Of a stretch of DNA of 64,000 nucleotides, positions 35,000 through 47,576 are shown piece by piece. Every line of letters starts with the position of its first letter. Position 1 is the first letter of the stretch. The notes beneath the pieces were generated by a model. It saw only the letters and a list, made by a program, of their open reading frames with translations. It searched no databases and was not told the DNA's origin. The stretch spans positions 122,501-186,500 of the forward strand of contig NW_027195405.1 of NCBI RefSeq assembly GCF_038502225.1, given 5' to 3'. This stretch comes from Cherax quadricarinatus. Lineage: Eukaryota; Arthropoda; Malacostraca; Decapoda; Parastacidae. The position numbers and the translations under genes are program-made.

Positions 35000-37129
35000 A
35001 AATTCCACTGTAGCACCAGTGGATGTTTTTTCAAACCCACTCTAGTGCAGTTCATCTCTCCTCTGAAGAGGAGTTACTCCAAGTGCTCATGACTGATGTT
35101 CTAGATAAAATGCAGAATCTGGGAATCATGCCCATTCCACCTGAGAGTTATCAAGCCCAACGAACTGTCTTTGTGGTGAGAATTAACAGCTTCATGAGAG
35201 ATTGCCCTGCGGATTGCCCCAACATCTTGCTCCTGGGGGATTTCAGGAATATAGCAAATAATGTTGTTGCAGTGATAACACCAGGAGGCAGCTCTGACGA
35301 GAACTCACACACACGAGCTTTTAAATCTCTGCACAAAATTCAATTAACACCAACAAATAATAGAGCCTACTAGACTGGAGAATACAATACACCTCATCTT
35401 CACTAACAATGATGATCTGATACGAAATGTCACCATATCAAAACAATATACTCAGATCACAACATAATCGAGGTTCAGACATGTATGCGCGGAGCCCCAG
35501 ACCGACATAATGAGATTAGTCATGAAGGAACCTTCACCAAATTCAACTTCAATAACAAAAACATAAATTGGGACCAAGTAAACCAAGTCCTAACCGATAT
35601 AAGTTGGGAAGATAGACTAAGCAACACAGACCCCATCTTATGCCTAGAACAGATTAACTCTGGGGCCCTCGATGTATGCTCAAGGCTTATTCCTTTAAGA
35701 AAAAAGAGGAGTAGATGTAAAATAGAAAGAGACAGTCGCTCCCTTTACAGGTGACGGAAAAGAATAACAGAGCAGCTAAAAGAGGCCAATATATCTGAAA
35801 TGCGGAGGGAGTCACTGGTCAGAGAAATAGCAAGCATCGAACTTAAGCTAAAGGAATCTTATAGGAGTCAGGAATCGCGGGAAGAACTAAAAGCCATAAA
35901 TGAAATTGAAAGAAACCCAAAGTATTTCTTTTCCTATGCCAAATCAAAGTCGAGAACATCCAATATTGGGCCCCTACTTAAACAAGATGGGTCCTACACA
36001 GATGACAGCAAGGAAATGAGTGAGTTACTCAAGTCCCAATATGACTCAGTTTTTAGCAAGCCGCTAACCAAACTGAGAGTCGAAGATCAAAATTAATTTT
36101 TTATGAGAGAGCCACAGAATTTGGCTAACACGAGCCTATCTGATGTTATCCTGATGCCAAATGACTTCGAACAGGCGATAAATGACATGCCCATGCACTC
36201 TGCCCCAGGCCCAGACTCTTGGAACTCCGTGTTCATCAAGAACTGCAAGAAGCCCCTATCACGAGCTTTTACCATCCTATGGAGAGGGAGCATGGACACG
36301 GGGGTCGTCCCACAGTTACTTAAAACAACAGACATAGCCCCACTCCACAAAGGGGGGCAGTAAAGCAATAGCAAAGAACTACAGACCGATAGCACTAACA
36401 TCTCATATCATAAAAATCTTTGAAAGGGTCCTAAGAAGCAAGATCGCAACCCATCTAGAAACCCATCAGTTACACAACCCAGGGTAACATGGGTTTAGAA
36501 CAGGTCGCTCCTGTCTGTCTCAACTATCGGTTCACTACGACAAGGTTCTAGATGCACTAGAAGACAAAAAGAATGCAGATGTAATATATACAGACTTTGC
36601 AAAAGCCTTCGACAAGTGTGACCATGGTGTAATAGCGCACAAGATGCGTGCTAAAGGAATAACAGGAAAAGTTGGTAGATGGATCTATAATTTCCTCACT
36701 AACAGAACACAGAGAGTAGTAGTCAACAGAGTAAAGTCCGAGGCGGCTACGGTGAAAAGTTCTGTTCCACAAGGTACAGTACTCGCTCCCATCTTGCTTC
36801 TCATCCTCATATCTGACATAGACAAGAATGTCAGCCACAGCACCGTGTCTTCCTTTGCAGATGACTCCCGAATCTGCATGACAGTGTCTTCCATTGTAGA
36901 CACTGCAAGGCTCCAGGCGGACATCAACCAAATCTTTCAGTGGGCTGCAGAAAACAATATGAAGTTCAACGATGAGAAATTTCAATTACTCAGATATGGT
37001 AAACACGAGGAAATTAAAACTTCATCAGAGTACAAATAAATTCTGGTCACAAAATAGAGCGAAAGCTAACGTCAAAGACCTGGGAGTGATCATGTCGGAG
37101 GATCTTACCTTCAAGGAGGGAAGCGAACA
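35000..37129 (+). pseudogene. CR1-like EN-RT ORF2, element 2, N-terminal part
   Basis: 5'-truncated retroelement polyprotein with several frame breaks. Endonuclease remnants are NILLLGDF (about 35225) and LENTIHLIFTNND (about 35378); RGAPDRHNEISHEGTF follows. A linker (35800-36096) leads to reverse-transcriptase motifs: SAPGPDSWNSVFIKN (36208), NYRPIALTSHIIKIFERV (36380), HGFRTGRS with a CAA-to-TAA-type stop just before it (36484), YTDFAKAFDKCDHG (36590), VPQGTVLAP (36766), SFADDSRICM (36850) and KDLGVIMSEDLTF (37075). The catalytic aspartates are intact. At 37130 the ORF is cut by an AT-rich insertion and resumes at 38656. Relatives of this family are common in decapods. It cannot be active. 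Confidence 0.85.
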
Positions 37130-38655
37130 TTTTTTTTTTTTTCAACCGATTTATTTTATTTTTGGTGTACTTTTAGAGGTGCATATATAGTTTAATGTGA
37201 CAAAGTTTCAGTATGATTGGCCAACAAACAACATAGAAAAAAAATATTAACATAATTTTGATATATGGCAGCATGGCCTGACAAATTGGCACTACGAGTG
37301 GCACTTCCGACATTCCCAACTGTTAGAATACAACTAGCACGACGTTTTTACAGTGCCATTTCATCTAATATATCTTACTATCATGGTAAAAAAAAATACA
37401 TTTGACAGAGAATTTTTGGCATTCACCAAAATATCTGCCTTTTACCCCCACAAAATCAAAAATGTTTGAGATATTCCAAAAAATCTGTCGTTAAAATTTA
37501 AAACACACTTTGTTTTATATTGTCTGTGAAAATCATTTCAATACAATCATTAATAATGGAGTTTTTTAAGCGAAATAAGTGAATAAGTTACTTCCGAGAT
37601 ATAGGCCTAGAACGCCGGCCGGCCTACCGTCAAAATTTTTATTTTTTTTCGCGAAAATCGCGTTTGTTTCGGTGTATTTCTTAGTAAACTGATATTCTAG
37701 TGCAGTTATCCTCTTCAAAACACCGTTTTCTATCACTCACAGACCAAACAATACAACATGGAGACGAGGAGTAACTTTTATATGGAGATATTGCTGGTGG
37801 ACTCTCGCTATATTAAGGCCTATTTTATTCAGTCTAGAGTATATAACATGTTTGTTTGTTATTTATAGTGATTATTATATCATATTAGATCAATTCTGAT
37901 AGATAAATAAGCCGTATAGTTAATACATAAGCTGATATAAACGTAATAATGAAGTGATTTCACCTGGCGCCGTATGGAGTGGGAGCACTGCCGAGTGTAC
38001 CTAGGTGCTTCCCGATAGGCTAGACGTCTATTTATAAGCTCCACCTACTCTTATATGATGCCAAATAATCAATTATTATATTAGAAAGAATAATGCAAAG
38101 AAAAAGCGATAAAAAACAAGGAAAAAATTCCAAAAAATACATGGGTTGAGAACAGACGTGCTACCTACATCGCCGCCACCATAAGTAAGTAAGTAAGTAA
38201 GTTTATTCATGTATACACAAATACAGTTACATAGAATTATCATATATAGCAGCATATGTGTAGAGAACCTAGGATAACCCAAAAAAGTCAGACAGAGTGA
38301 CTTATTTCCATTGGGGTCCTTTTACCTTATTATTATAGTATAAAGGTTATAATATTTTCTTATTGTTCTACAATGAAGATAACATCTTATTATCATACTA
38401 AAAAGACTATCTGCGACACCAAGGTCATTAAGACTATCTACAATACGAGGGTCATTACAAGGAATAAGGTAAAATTTACACGTATGTTAGCTAAAAATAA
38501 ATGACTATATTTTCTTGTAGAAACGGTGTAGAACATTGATTCTTGTACCATTGTGTTGCCAAAGAGTTAAGCTATTTTTCTGTATGAATAACTCATTTCC
38601 ATAATTTTTCGAATTTTTTCTCGAGAGCGCTGAAACGATTCCCTCAAGGACTATA
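37130..38655 (-). mobile_element. AT-rich insertion inside CR1-like element 2, with an RTE-like 3' end
   Basis: Begins with poly(T) (37130-37142), that is a poly(A) tail on the minus strand, and splits the reverse-transcriptase frame between GSEH and NIVSIAAARK. Only a short flanking aacat is shared, so a target-site duplication is doubtful. 37143-38170 shows no coding sequence. 38183-38650 starts with five taag units followed by tttattcatgtatacac, which looks like the reversed 3' terminus (CTTA)n of a second non-LTR element. The insertion may therefore be two nested events. Confidence 0.6.
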
Positions 38656-39310
38656 ACATTGTATCAATCGCAGCTGCTAGAAAAATGACAGGATGGATAA
38701 TGAGAACCTTCAATCCCGGCCGGGGGTATGGTTTAGGGATGCCAAGCCTATGATGACACTCTTCAGGTCACTTGTTCTATCTAGGCTGGAATATTGCTGC
38801 ACACTAACAGCACCTTTCAAGGCAGGTGAAATTGCTGACCTAGAAAATGTACAGAGAACCTTCACTGCGTGCATAACGGAGATGAAACACCTCAATTACT
38901 GGGAGTGCTTGAAGTTCCTGAACTTGTATTCCCTGGAATGCAGGTGGGATAGATACATGATTATATACACCTGGAAAATCCTAGAAGGACTAGTACTGAA
39001 CTTGAACACGAAAATCACTCACAATGAAAGCAAAAGACTTGGCAGACGATACAACATCCCCCCAATAAAAAGCAGGGGTGTCACTAGCACGTTAAGACAA
39101 TACAATAAGTGTCAGGCACCTGAGACTGTTCAACTGCCTCCCAGCATACATAAGGGGGGTTACCAATAGACCCCTGGCAGTCTTCAAGCTGGCACTGGAC
39201 AAGCACCTAAAGTCGGTACCTGACCAGTCGGGCTGTGGCTCATACGTTGGATTGTGTGCAGCCAGCAGTAACAGCCTGGTTGATCAGGCTCTGTGTCAGC
39301 ATAGTTGCTG
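38656..39310 (+). pseudogene. CR1-like ORF2, element 2, C-terminal part
   Basis: Continuation of the polyprotein interrupted at 37129: ARKMTGWIMRTF, DAKPMMTLFRSLVLSRLEYC, FKAGEIADLENVQRTFTACI, LKFLNLYSLECRWDRYMIIY, TWKILEGL, and in another frame DQSGCGSY-like text to about 39290. This is the post-RT region found in CR1-like proteins. A piece of the tRNA-SINE (38715-38738, caatcccggccggggg) lies inside it between MRTF and RDAKPMM. The LTR at 39325 follows almost at once. Confidence 0.82.
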
Positions 39311-39324
39311 ATCCCCCTTACATG

Positions 39325-39586
39325 TGTTGTATAGCTTATTGGAGTATCATAGTACCATCCATACATTTTATATGTGATTCCTTACTAGGCCTAGTGACTG
39401 TGTGACGTCACGTGATGCGCATGTGTGTGCGAGTACCTCTGTAACTTCCTCAGTCCACGCATAGACCTACCAGACAGCTACAGGCAGGCTAGGCCAACCT
39501 TACCACAGTCTGACAATATATAGTGTTACCATCCAACAAGTGTGTATATCTTCAACTCTCGTTATCTCCCTTTGAACCCCATGACA
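39325..39586 (+). mobile_element. Gypsy-type LTR (5' LTR), element A
   Basis: Inferred boundaries are tgttgtatag...ccccatgaca, about 262 bp, with TG...CA ends. It contains TGACGTCA at 39403, overlapping cacgtg, and a TATA-like atatata near 39515. The end is set by the primer-binding-site-like tggtgccagcggtgtggg at 39589, three bases after the CA. The other LTR is not in the window, so the copy is truncated or the rest is lost. Confidence 0.55.
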
Positions 39587-41640
39587 ATTGGTGCCAGCGG
39601 TGTGGGCGTAAAATTACGCCCATGCATGGAGATAAATTCTCTCAGCCGACGATGGACATTTTGTGTGGCCAGTAGTCCGACCTACCCCAAGCAAGCTTTC
39701 ACCAGCCTATTGCTTCACTTCTGGTCAGTCCCTGTGTATTAGCATTTTAATTGCTATTTGCATTACCTCTGAGGGATTGACCCGGGTTTGCAAAGTAAGC
39801 CAAGCCACTTAAGCCAGTCTGTGGTGGGGGAGTCAGCCCAAGCCCAGTCCAGCCTAATCTTACACCATCCAGCCTTGTTTGCCAAGCCAGCTTTCCACCC
39901 CTGCTGTGCTCATCGTTACAAGTTATCAAGCCAGTCTGTGTGAAGGGTTAAGCCAAGCCAGCCAGCAACTAACCCAGGTGACTAACCCAGTACTCAAGCA
40001 AGCCACGTAGGTATACTATTCTTCATCGCTCTGTGCTTCAAGTTCCAAGCCATTCTGAGTGCTTAATAATCCCTGTGGTGTTGTGGTATTTTGTGGGTTT
40101 GTTTTTAAGCCAGCTCGGCTTAGAATATTTTCGTGCCTACAGTGGGTGTCCCCAGTGTGGCTTACGCCGTTCATCCCATAGGCCCAGTCACCATGCGGTG
40201 TCTCACCACCACCTCAACCACCCACTTCACCCACTACCACTGTTTTTGTACTCTTATTACTGGTTCTAGCACCATATTTTTAAGGACCACATAGGGGGTC
40301 AAGAGCCAAGAGTGTTCCTTCGTCAGTTTGTGCCACCATAAAAGCCTCCTGTGTGAGTTCATTGTCGATTTAAGCGCAAATTCTTCGATCAGCGAACGCC
40401 ACCAACCACAACACACCACTACCTTCCTCCACCATCCACCTCATTCTACAATGTCACTACAGTGTTAATGCATAATATTTTTTCATAGAGACATTTGCGA
40501 GTGTTGAGACAATTTTCTTGACTGATTTCTTAGTGACATTCAGTGACTCTTGATCAGTGTTCATTATATACTGCTTGCATTATTATTTTTTTCTCTCTTC
40601 CTTCTTCAGTGTTAATTTTCTTGCTTTATTTTATGTCTGTTGTGTTGTGCTTCTTTTTTTATATATACTTGAAGTAAGTACTTTAATGTTTTTCCTTATT
40701 GTATGCAACATATAAGCAGTATAAACTTGTGTTTACACTTCACAATTATCTTGTGTTCACAGTATTGCAGTGGAATAATTCAGTAATTTATTACCTTATA
40801 TTCTGCATCACAACTCATTGTTGTCTCAGTTATATTTTTCTCCCAGCATTTGTATATTCTTGCTGTTTTTGTTTTCATTCATTTGCCATTTTATTTTATT
40901 TTTCTTTGTGAGTTGAACATTCTTGTGTTAATTCTTTTCATTTAACCAGTGTCTAATTTGTCTTATTTCCACAGACAATAGTGCCATTATTGTGTTCAAG
41001 CAAGACAATTATTTTCCAAATTTTTCATACCTCAGGTTTCATAGCAAGAAAATTCTAGTATTGTGTTTATATTGATGTGTTGTGTTGTGCATCACTGTAA
41101 GTGTTCAAACCTTTTTGTTCTGTGTTTCTGCATCTATTATTTTTATATTTCATTGAACAAATTCACTCTTAGTGCAATTTTTAAGTTGTTCATTTAAAGT
41201 AAATCATTCTTTTGCTTGTTCAGTCAGTGTTGCTTAAGCTGCAGTTAACAGTTAAAGTGTTCACTCAGTTCATTCCTTGATAATATTTTTTTTGTTGTTT
41301 TTGTAAACTGTATTTTCTTGTGTGTAATTTTTTTTTATCATTGCAACATTGACTCATTTTGCAATAATTTTTGTGTAAACATTGTGTTACCATTAAAATT
41401 TTTCTTTCAGAAATTTTATGTAGTATTGTGTAATACTTTTGATTAGTAATTGTTATTTGCAATATTGTTACAGTTTATTTCATTACAATATTCTGTGATT
41501 TCAGTTTTACATTTTCTGTGCATAATATTTTGTTCCTTGTGTGTCACTTAATACTTTTTTATTTAGAATTGCTTTCCCAGTTTGTTTTAATTTTGCACAA
41601 GCTTTATTGAGACCATTTTAACATTTTTGATTGATTTATC
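39587..41640 (+). mobile_element. LTR-element leader (primer-binding site plus non-coding), element A
   Basis: After the primer-binding-site-like sequence (39589-39606) comes a non-coding leader with gattgacccgggtttgcaaa and repeated aagccag words (39771-40010), then 1.2 kb of T-rich sequence. No gag or pol frame is seen. Its first 500 bp match the order of motifs in the leader at 57537-58740 (gttgacccggattgcaa, agtctgtgg, catcgttaca, gggttaagcca), so the two are relatives. Confidence 0.5.
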
Positions 41641-41654
41641 ATTTTAGAAGTGGA

Positions 41655-41679
41655 GCAGGACGGCTATATATAGGCAGGA

Positions 41680-41710
<31 letters not shown>

Positions 41711-41930
41711 CAAGAATGGTATATAATACCGACAATTTGAAATTATGAAATTAAGACACATGTGCAACACACGGGCATCTATATCGTAGACGTCTCGCCA
41801 TCCAGCCAGCCACTGGATGGCGAAACGTCTACAACAAAGACACCCAGACATCGCACATGTGTCTTAATTTCATCAGCAGTAGTAGTAGTAGTAGTAGTAG
41901 AAGAGGTAGTAGTAGTGGTAGAAGTGGGGA
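41655..41930. mobile_element. Penelope-type terminal fragment: nested palindrome and (GTA)n
   Basis: gtggagcaggacggctatat, with TATA, and (gta)n at 41690-41710 resemble the fragment at 49280-49340. Two nested inverted repeats follow: 41746-41765 with 41853-41872 (tgaaattaagacacatgtgc, perfect) and 41786-41805 with 41813-41832 (one mismatch). The inner arm contains the hairpin plus cgaaacgtct typical of these termini. A second (gta)n run is at 41877-41900. Confidence 0.6.
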
Positions 41931-42059
41931 ATAAGGAGGATGAGCCAGGGTTTGACAAGGTTAAGGATCCCTAGCATTATTGACAAACTATTTACAGGTT
42001 AAGGATTCTTAACTTTATTGACAAGCTAAGAGCTGCTACCTACATCAGCTCATTTGAGA

Positions 42060-44835
42060 GCATTTTTATTGTTATGAGACATACAAGTAGGGAACAGGAT
42101 AAAGTTGGAGCCATCTGTGGGCCAGCATTTTCATTTGATCAACTGAAGTTATCTCGTTGACATCATTATGCTGTATGAATGTGTTCCATACTCGAGTCAT
42201 CCTGGGTATGTATGATCTCAGATGGAGTGATGTTCTGGAGAAGGGTACAGCCAGAGTGAAGTTGCTGCTTTCTGCCCGTCTTGTGGCATAAAAGCTTGTT
42301 TCACACTGTCCTCGAAGTGGATCCAAGTGTGGTACTTTGACAATATTGGCCTTGTACATAACAGTAAGGCCACCCACATCCCTCCTGTGCTGAAGGCTCT
42401 TCTGAAATGACAGATCTATCCAGGATGGGTCCAGGCGAGAGATGAGACGTCTTGCTCTGTTCTCTACTCTGTCAAGCAGTCGCAGATGAGAGGGGGGGCA
42501 GGCAAACCAAGAAAGTGGAGCATACTCAACGTGAGAGCGTACTTGTGCCTCGTACAGAATCCTGCAACCCCTTCTGTCAGGTAGATGCGAGATACGGCGA
42601 AGTGCTGTAAGCTTCCTGGCTGCCTTGTTTGCAAGATTTACAACATGGTTCTTCATGGTTAGTTTGGAGTCATATTTCACCCCAAGAATATCAACTTCTT
42701 CTCCAGGTGCCAACACCCTCCCATTCATCCTTGCTACTGCACCAGCATTACCATCATGGTGCCTAGAGATGATCATCATTTGCGTTTTCTCAGGTGCAAA
42801 TGTTACTTGCCATCTATTTCCCCAAGCTGATATGGCTCTCAGCTGGTGATTGATGTAGCTTAGAGCACCTGGCATTTCTTCTCTTGGATAAGTGAATGTC
42901 AGTGTATAGTCGTCTGCATATGCATGTGATTCTGGGATGAGATGATGAAGGTCGTTGAAGTAGACATTCCATAACAATGGTCCCAACATGCTTCCTTGTG
43001 AAACACTTGCCAGAATAGGATGTCTTGCTGATTCCGTTCCATTGAGAACTACACTTAGAGATCTACCATGAAGGTAATCACTGAGGAGACATAGCATAGA
43101 CCCTGCAATTCCCAGTGCTTGAAGTTTTGCTAAGAGGCCCTGGTGCTACACCCGGTCGAAAGCGCCAGCAATGTCCAGTGCTACCACACAGCTGACTTTG
43201 GATTCATCCAATGACTGGTGCCACTTAGTGGAGAGGTTTAACAACAGATCAGCAGCAGAGTAACCTTTCCTGAAGCCATATTGACGATCACAAACTAGTG
43301 AGTGATAGTCAAAAAACTCTGTCATTTGTCTTGAGATTATTGTCTCAAGGATCTTACCAGTGATTGACAGGAGTGACACTGGTCTGTAGTTGCTGATTTC
43401 TGCTCTGCTCTTCTTTTTGTGAACAGGGACTACATTTTCCTCTTTCCATAGAGAGGGCCATTTACACTGTACTAGGCAGTGCTGAAAGATGAGAGTTAGA
43501 GGTGCTGCTAGCTGGTCTGCACATCTTCTCAGCAATTTTGGGCTCAACTTGTCTGGGCCCACAGCCTCTTCTTGGTCAAGCGATTTAAGAAGGAAATGCA
43601 CCTCCTCCTGCCTTATTGTCACCACTGACAGTTTTGACACAGTTCTTGCAGCTAGCCAAGGAGGGTCCCTTGCTGGATCAGGAACTTGCATTTTGGTATC
43701 AAAGTGTTCAGCAAAGATGCCCGTCTTCTCTTGACTACTAGTAGTCAAGAGGTGGAATGAGTTCATCAGGCAGATAACCTTGTCTGTCCTTGACCAGGGA
43801 CCACCAGGTTTTGGAGCCTACCCTACCTGATGCTAGCTTTCTTTTAGTGTCCAGCTCCCATTTAACAATGGACCACTTTTGAACATCACCCATATGCCTA
43901 CAGGCTTGCCTGTGCAAGTTCCTGTTATAGGTGGTAGGATGTCTCTTATACCTTCGCCATGCTTTGTACTTAGCAGTAGCAGCCTCTCTACAACGAAAGC
44001 CAAACCAAGGCCGATCTGTAGGCTTCGTCACATATTGCCGGTGAGGAATGTGTTCCTGTTGTAGATTAAGGATGTGTCCAGTGAAGGTTTTCACTTGGTT
44101 GTCAACATCCCCATGGAATAGAGCATTCCAATCAGTGGTGGCGAGCTCAGAGCGAAGGGCTGGCCAATTACCTCTTTCCCATAGCCAGGTTGTGCGTGTG
44201 GACTCCTCACCTCGTTCTGTTGGGATCTCAAGTGTCGTAAAAACAGCCTTGTGGTCAGACGATCCAACATAGCCGAGGGGTTGCCAGATCACTCACTACT
44301 GGGTCAAGGGAGGAGCCAGTGATGTGAGTAGGGAAATCAACAAAGTTTTTCATGTCAAACACTGCAAGAAGGTCATCAAAGTCCCTCTGTATAAGGTGCT
44401 GGTTGAGGTCACCAACAATTATGATATGTTGACAGTTGTGTTGCAGCAGAAGGGAGTCAATATTTTCCATTATGAAGTTGATGGGGTCTGCATGTTGCCA
44501 CTGAGGTGTGTACACTGCACATGCTAGTACAGAGATACTGGTGTTTATGCAGAGCTTGAAGAACATCATTTCAAGATGTGTAGGGGTGGCAACATCAATG
44601 TGCTGGGCATGAACACTTTTAGAGAAGCACACAGCAACACCTCCTCCTTGCCCTTGCCTGTCTCTTCTCATTCATGAGGTGTAGCCAGCAATTCTTGCAA
44701 AATTTTCTGGAGTCCTGTCATCCAAAAATGTTTCAACAACAACTATCATGTCGGGACGTCGAGTGTTCACAAAACTATGTGTGAGCTCTCCAACATTAGT
44801 AATGAAACCTCTAATGTTGGCCGACAGGATGCTGA
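42060..44835 (-). pseudogene. Non-LTR retrotransposon 3: EEP endonuclease + RT, nearly complete
   Basis: Endonuclease: ANIRGF and RRPDMIVVVETFLDDRT (44820-44680), then GQGGGVAVCFSK, HIIIVGDLNQHL and SSDHKAVF (44265). Linker 44230-43740. RT: VGPDKLSPKLL (43555), NYRPVSLLSITGKILETI, YGFRKGYS, ALDIAGAFDRV (43150), SQGSMLGPLLWN (43010), HAYADDYTLTF (42915), DILGVKYDSKLTMKNH, YAPLSWFACPPSHLRLLDR and RVWNTFIQHNDVNE, ending at 42072. Breaks: a TGA after GYTS (about 44672), a frameshift near 44280, a frameshift near 43745 and a TAG after AFDRV (43152). Both stops sit where Trp codons are likely. YADD and the aspartates are intact. The clade is uncertain (Jockey/CR1/I group). The 5' end meets a (TC)n tract. 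Confidence 0.85.
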
Positions 44836-44842
44836 TAGACTG

Positions 44843-44990
44843 GCTCTCTTTCTCTCTCTCTCTTTCTCTCTCTCTCTTTCTCTCTCTCTCTCCCTCTTTC
44901 TCTCCCTCTCTCTCTTTTTTGTCTCCTCCTTTTCTCTCTCTCTTTGTATTTCTCTTTGTCTCTCTTTCTCTTTCTCTTTTTTTACCCAGT
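44843..44990. repeat. (TC)n microsatellite
   Basis: Imperfect CT/TTTC-rich tract of about 150 bp directly upstream of retroelement 3. Open frames over it are low complexity. Confidence 0.9.
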
Positions 44991-45054
44991 GTTTGCCTAG
45001 GTTAGTTCTTTCTTGACAAGTTACTGGCAAGGTCTCCTAACTTTGTAGACACGC

Positions 45055-45500
45055 TAAGAGCTCTTATCTACATCACCTCTTTTGAAAGTATTTTATTGTT
45101 AAGAAACATACAAGTAGGGAACAAGATGAAGTTGGATCCATCTGTGGGCCAGCTGAGAGCCATCTGTGGGCCAGCATTTTCATTTGATCAACTGACTTAA
45201 TCTCGTCGGCATCATGATGCTGTAGGAATGTGTTCCACACTCGAGTCATCCTGGGGATAAATGATCTCAGATGAAGTGATATTCTGGTGAAGGGTACAGC
45301 CAGAGTGAAGTTGCTGCTGGCTGCCCGTCTTGTGGTATTGAAGCTTGCTTCTCGCTGTCCTCGAAGTGGAACCAAGTGTGGCAATTTGACAGTGTTGGCC
45401 TTGTATATAACAATAATGCCGCCCACTCCCCTCCTGTGTTGAAGGTTCTGCTGAAATGACTGATCTATCCGGGATGGGTCCAGGCGAGAGATGTTTTGCT
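45055..45500 (-). mobile_element. 3' fragment of a second copy of retroelement 3
   Basis: Matches 42060-42450: the same 3' UTR start, cagcattttcatttgatcaa and RVWNTF-type C-terminal coding text (MTRVWNTFLQHHDADEI). It differs by about 10 percent by eye and carries a short internal duplication of gccatctgtgggccagc (45139-45175). It is cut at 45500, where host sequence grades into CT repeats. Confidence 0.85.
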
Positions 45501-45514
45501 CTGTTCTTTACTCT

Positions 45515-45643
<129 letters not shown>

Positions 45644-45882
45644 TGTACCCATGATTCATTCATCAGCAGACAGCACTAAACCTGTAAGACTGCAGTACCT
45701 TCTTAATAACCAGATTTGATCCGAGGAAATATACAGCTCCGTTCCATTGCAACAAGAGCCTTGCACCATTGTCAAAACAGAGATATGTATATCTTGTACA
45801 CCGATGTATGAGTATTTCTCAATTTATATATCTCAAGAGGTGTTTTTATAAACTGTTTCTATGTTCATATAAACCGATATAT

Positions 45883-45887
<5 letters not shown>

Positions 45888-45967
<80 letters not shown>

Positions 45968-46084
45968 CATACATACATACATACATACATACATACATAC
46001 ATGCATACACACATATACATAAATATATAAACATAAACATATATATATACATTTATATGTATTTGTATATATATATATTATATA

Positions 46085-46136
<52 letters not shown>

Positions 46137-46141
46137 TATAT
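45888..46141. repeat. (TA)n, (TACA)n and mixed AT microsatellites
   Basis: (at)n at 45891-45962, (acat)n at 45963-46005, then interrupted at-rich runs to the start of the Penelope-like element. No gene. Confidence 0.95.
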
Positions 46142-47366
46142 ATGCAAAACAACCACTGTGAAAGAATAGAGAAATTCCAAGTGCTTTCGAGACTACTCAC
46201 ATTATCAAGGAACAATGAAAGTAATGCAACAAAGGAAGGCATATAAAGGGTCTAGACCACACCTCACTATCACATCCCACAACAAAGCAACACATGACGC
46301 GTGACTCATAAGAAAGAGAACACTGCAGCAGGCCCCCTGTCCCAACAAAAACAGGTCCTTCACACAACCCAAAAACAAACTATTCTACCCAAGAATATTA
46401 TTCTTCGCATCAAGATAGAGTTAAGCTGTCTGTTTTCTCATCAATGTTTTTGAGAGCTTTACGCATTTGTAGTTCAGAGTTCATAGATGAGGAAATATCC
46501 AAAATTTATGAAATAGGTAATGATTTAAAATACGCAAGAAACGTAATTGATAAATCTTTTAGAGTTGCTAGAAATACTTTTTACAATCCAAAAAGGGTCA
46601 ACCAACCTTATTCAACTAAAAATATGTTGGTTCTCCCTTACCATGAAAACTTGGTTGATATGCCTTCTCTTCTTAAGACTTTTAATATAAAAGCTGTATT
46701 TAAAAATCTTGATACAGTAAAAAAAACTTTTGATGAAGAATTCCCCCCAAAATGCTAACGGATGTGTCTTTAAGATTCCTTGTAAAATTTGCGATAAAGT
46801 TTATTACTGTCAAACTGGTAAAAATCTCGAACTAAGATTAAAACAACATAAATATAGCATTAGAACTGGACAAGATTCCAATGCTCTATTTATTCATGTA
46901 AGAGATTTTAACCATCCAATTGATTTTCAAAAAGTTGAGAAAGTAGTATCAAACAAATCCATGGTCAACAGGAATATAATTGAATCTTGTTTTATAAAAA
47001 GCAGTTTTGACAATTATATGAACATTTCCTTTGGTTTATATAAATTAGATCCATTGATAATTCATAGAATTTGGGAAGAATTTAATAATACGTTGGACAA
47101 ATAATAAATTTAAAAAAATTCTTATTTCTTGGGTAGAATAGGTTGTTGGTGGGTTGTGTGAAGGACCTGTCTAGTTGGGCCAGTGGGCCTGCTGCAGTCA
47201 CGCGTCAGGTGTTCCTTTGTTCTAGGATGTGATAGTGAGGTGTGGTCTAGACCTTTTATATACCTTACTTTGATGCATTACTTTCATTGTTCCTTGATAA
47301 TGTGAGTAGTCACGAAAGTGCTTGGAACTTCTCTATTCTTTCACAGTGGTTGTTTTGCAAATACTA
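46142..47366 (+). mobile_element. Penelope-like element A, 5'-truncated, with inverted termini
   Basis: The first 190 bp (gcaaaacaaccactgtgaaa through ggcatataaagggtctagac) return as reverse complement at about 47170-47366, so the copy is bounded by inverted pseudo-LTR-like ends. Between them is a coding remnant (46408-47101). (TA)n tracts abut both sides, consistent with the AT-rich target preference of such elements. The hairpin in the terminus (ttgataatgtgagtagtcac, then gaaag, near 47295) is hammerhead-like. Confidence 0.8.
46408..47101 (+). pseudogene. Penelope-like protein C-terminus with GIY-YIG endonuclease
   Basis: Starts within the RT tail (QDRVKLSVFSSMFLRALRI) and runs through a linker (PYSTKNMLVLPYHENLVDMP) to a frameshift near 46745. 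The GIY-YIG region follows: GCVFKIPCKICDKVYYCQTG, LRLKQHKYSIRTGQDSNA, FIHVRDFNHPIDFQKVE and NIIESCFIK, with a stop at 47102. In the sister copy at 47962-48216 the motif reads YYGQTG; here the glycine is cysteine, so the nuclease was probably already inactive. Confidence 0.85.
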
Positions 47367-47547
<181 letters not shown>

Positions 47548-47576
47548 AAGATCACAGTCAACAGGTGATATCAGAA

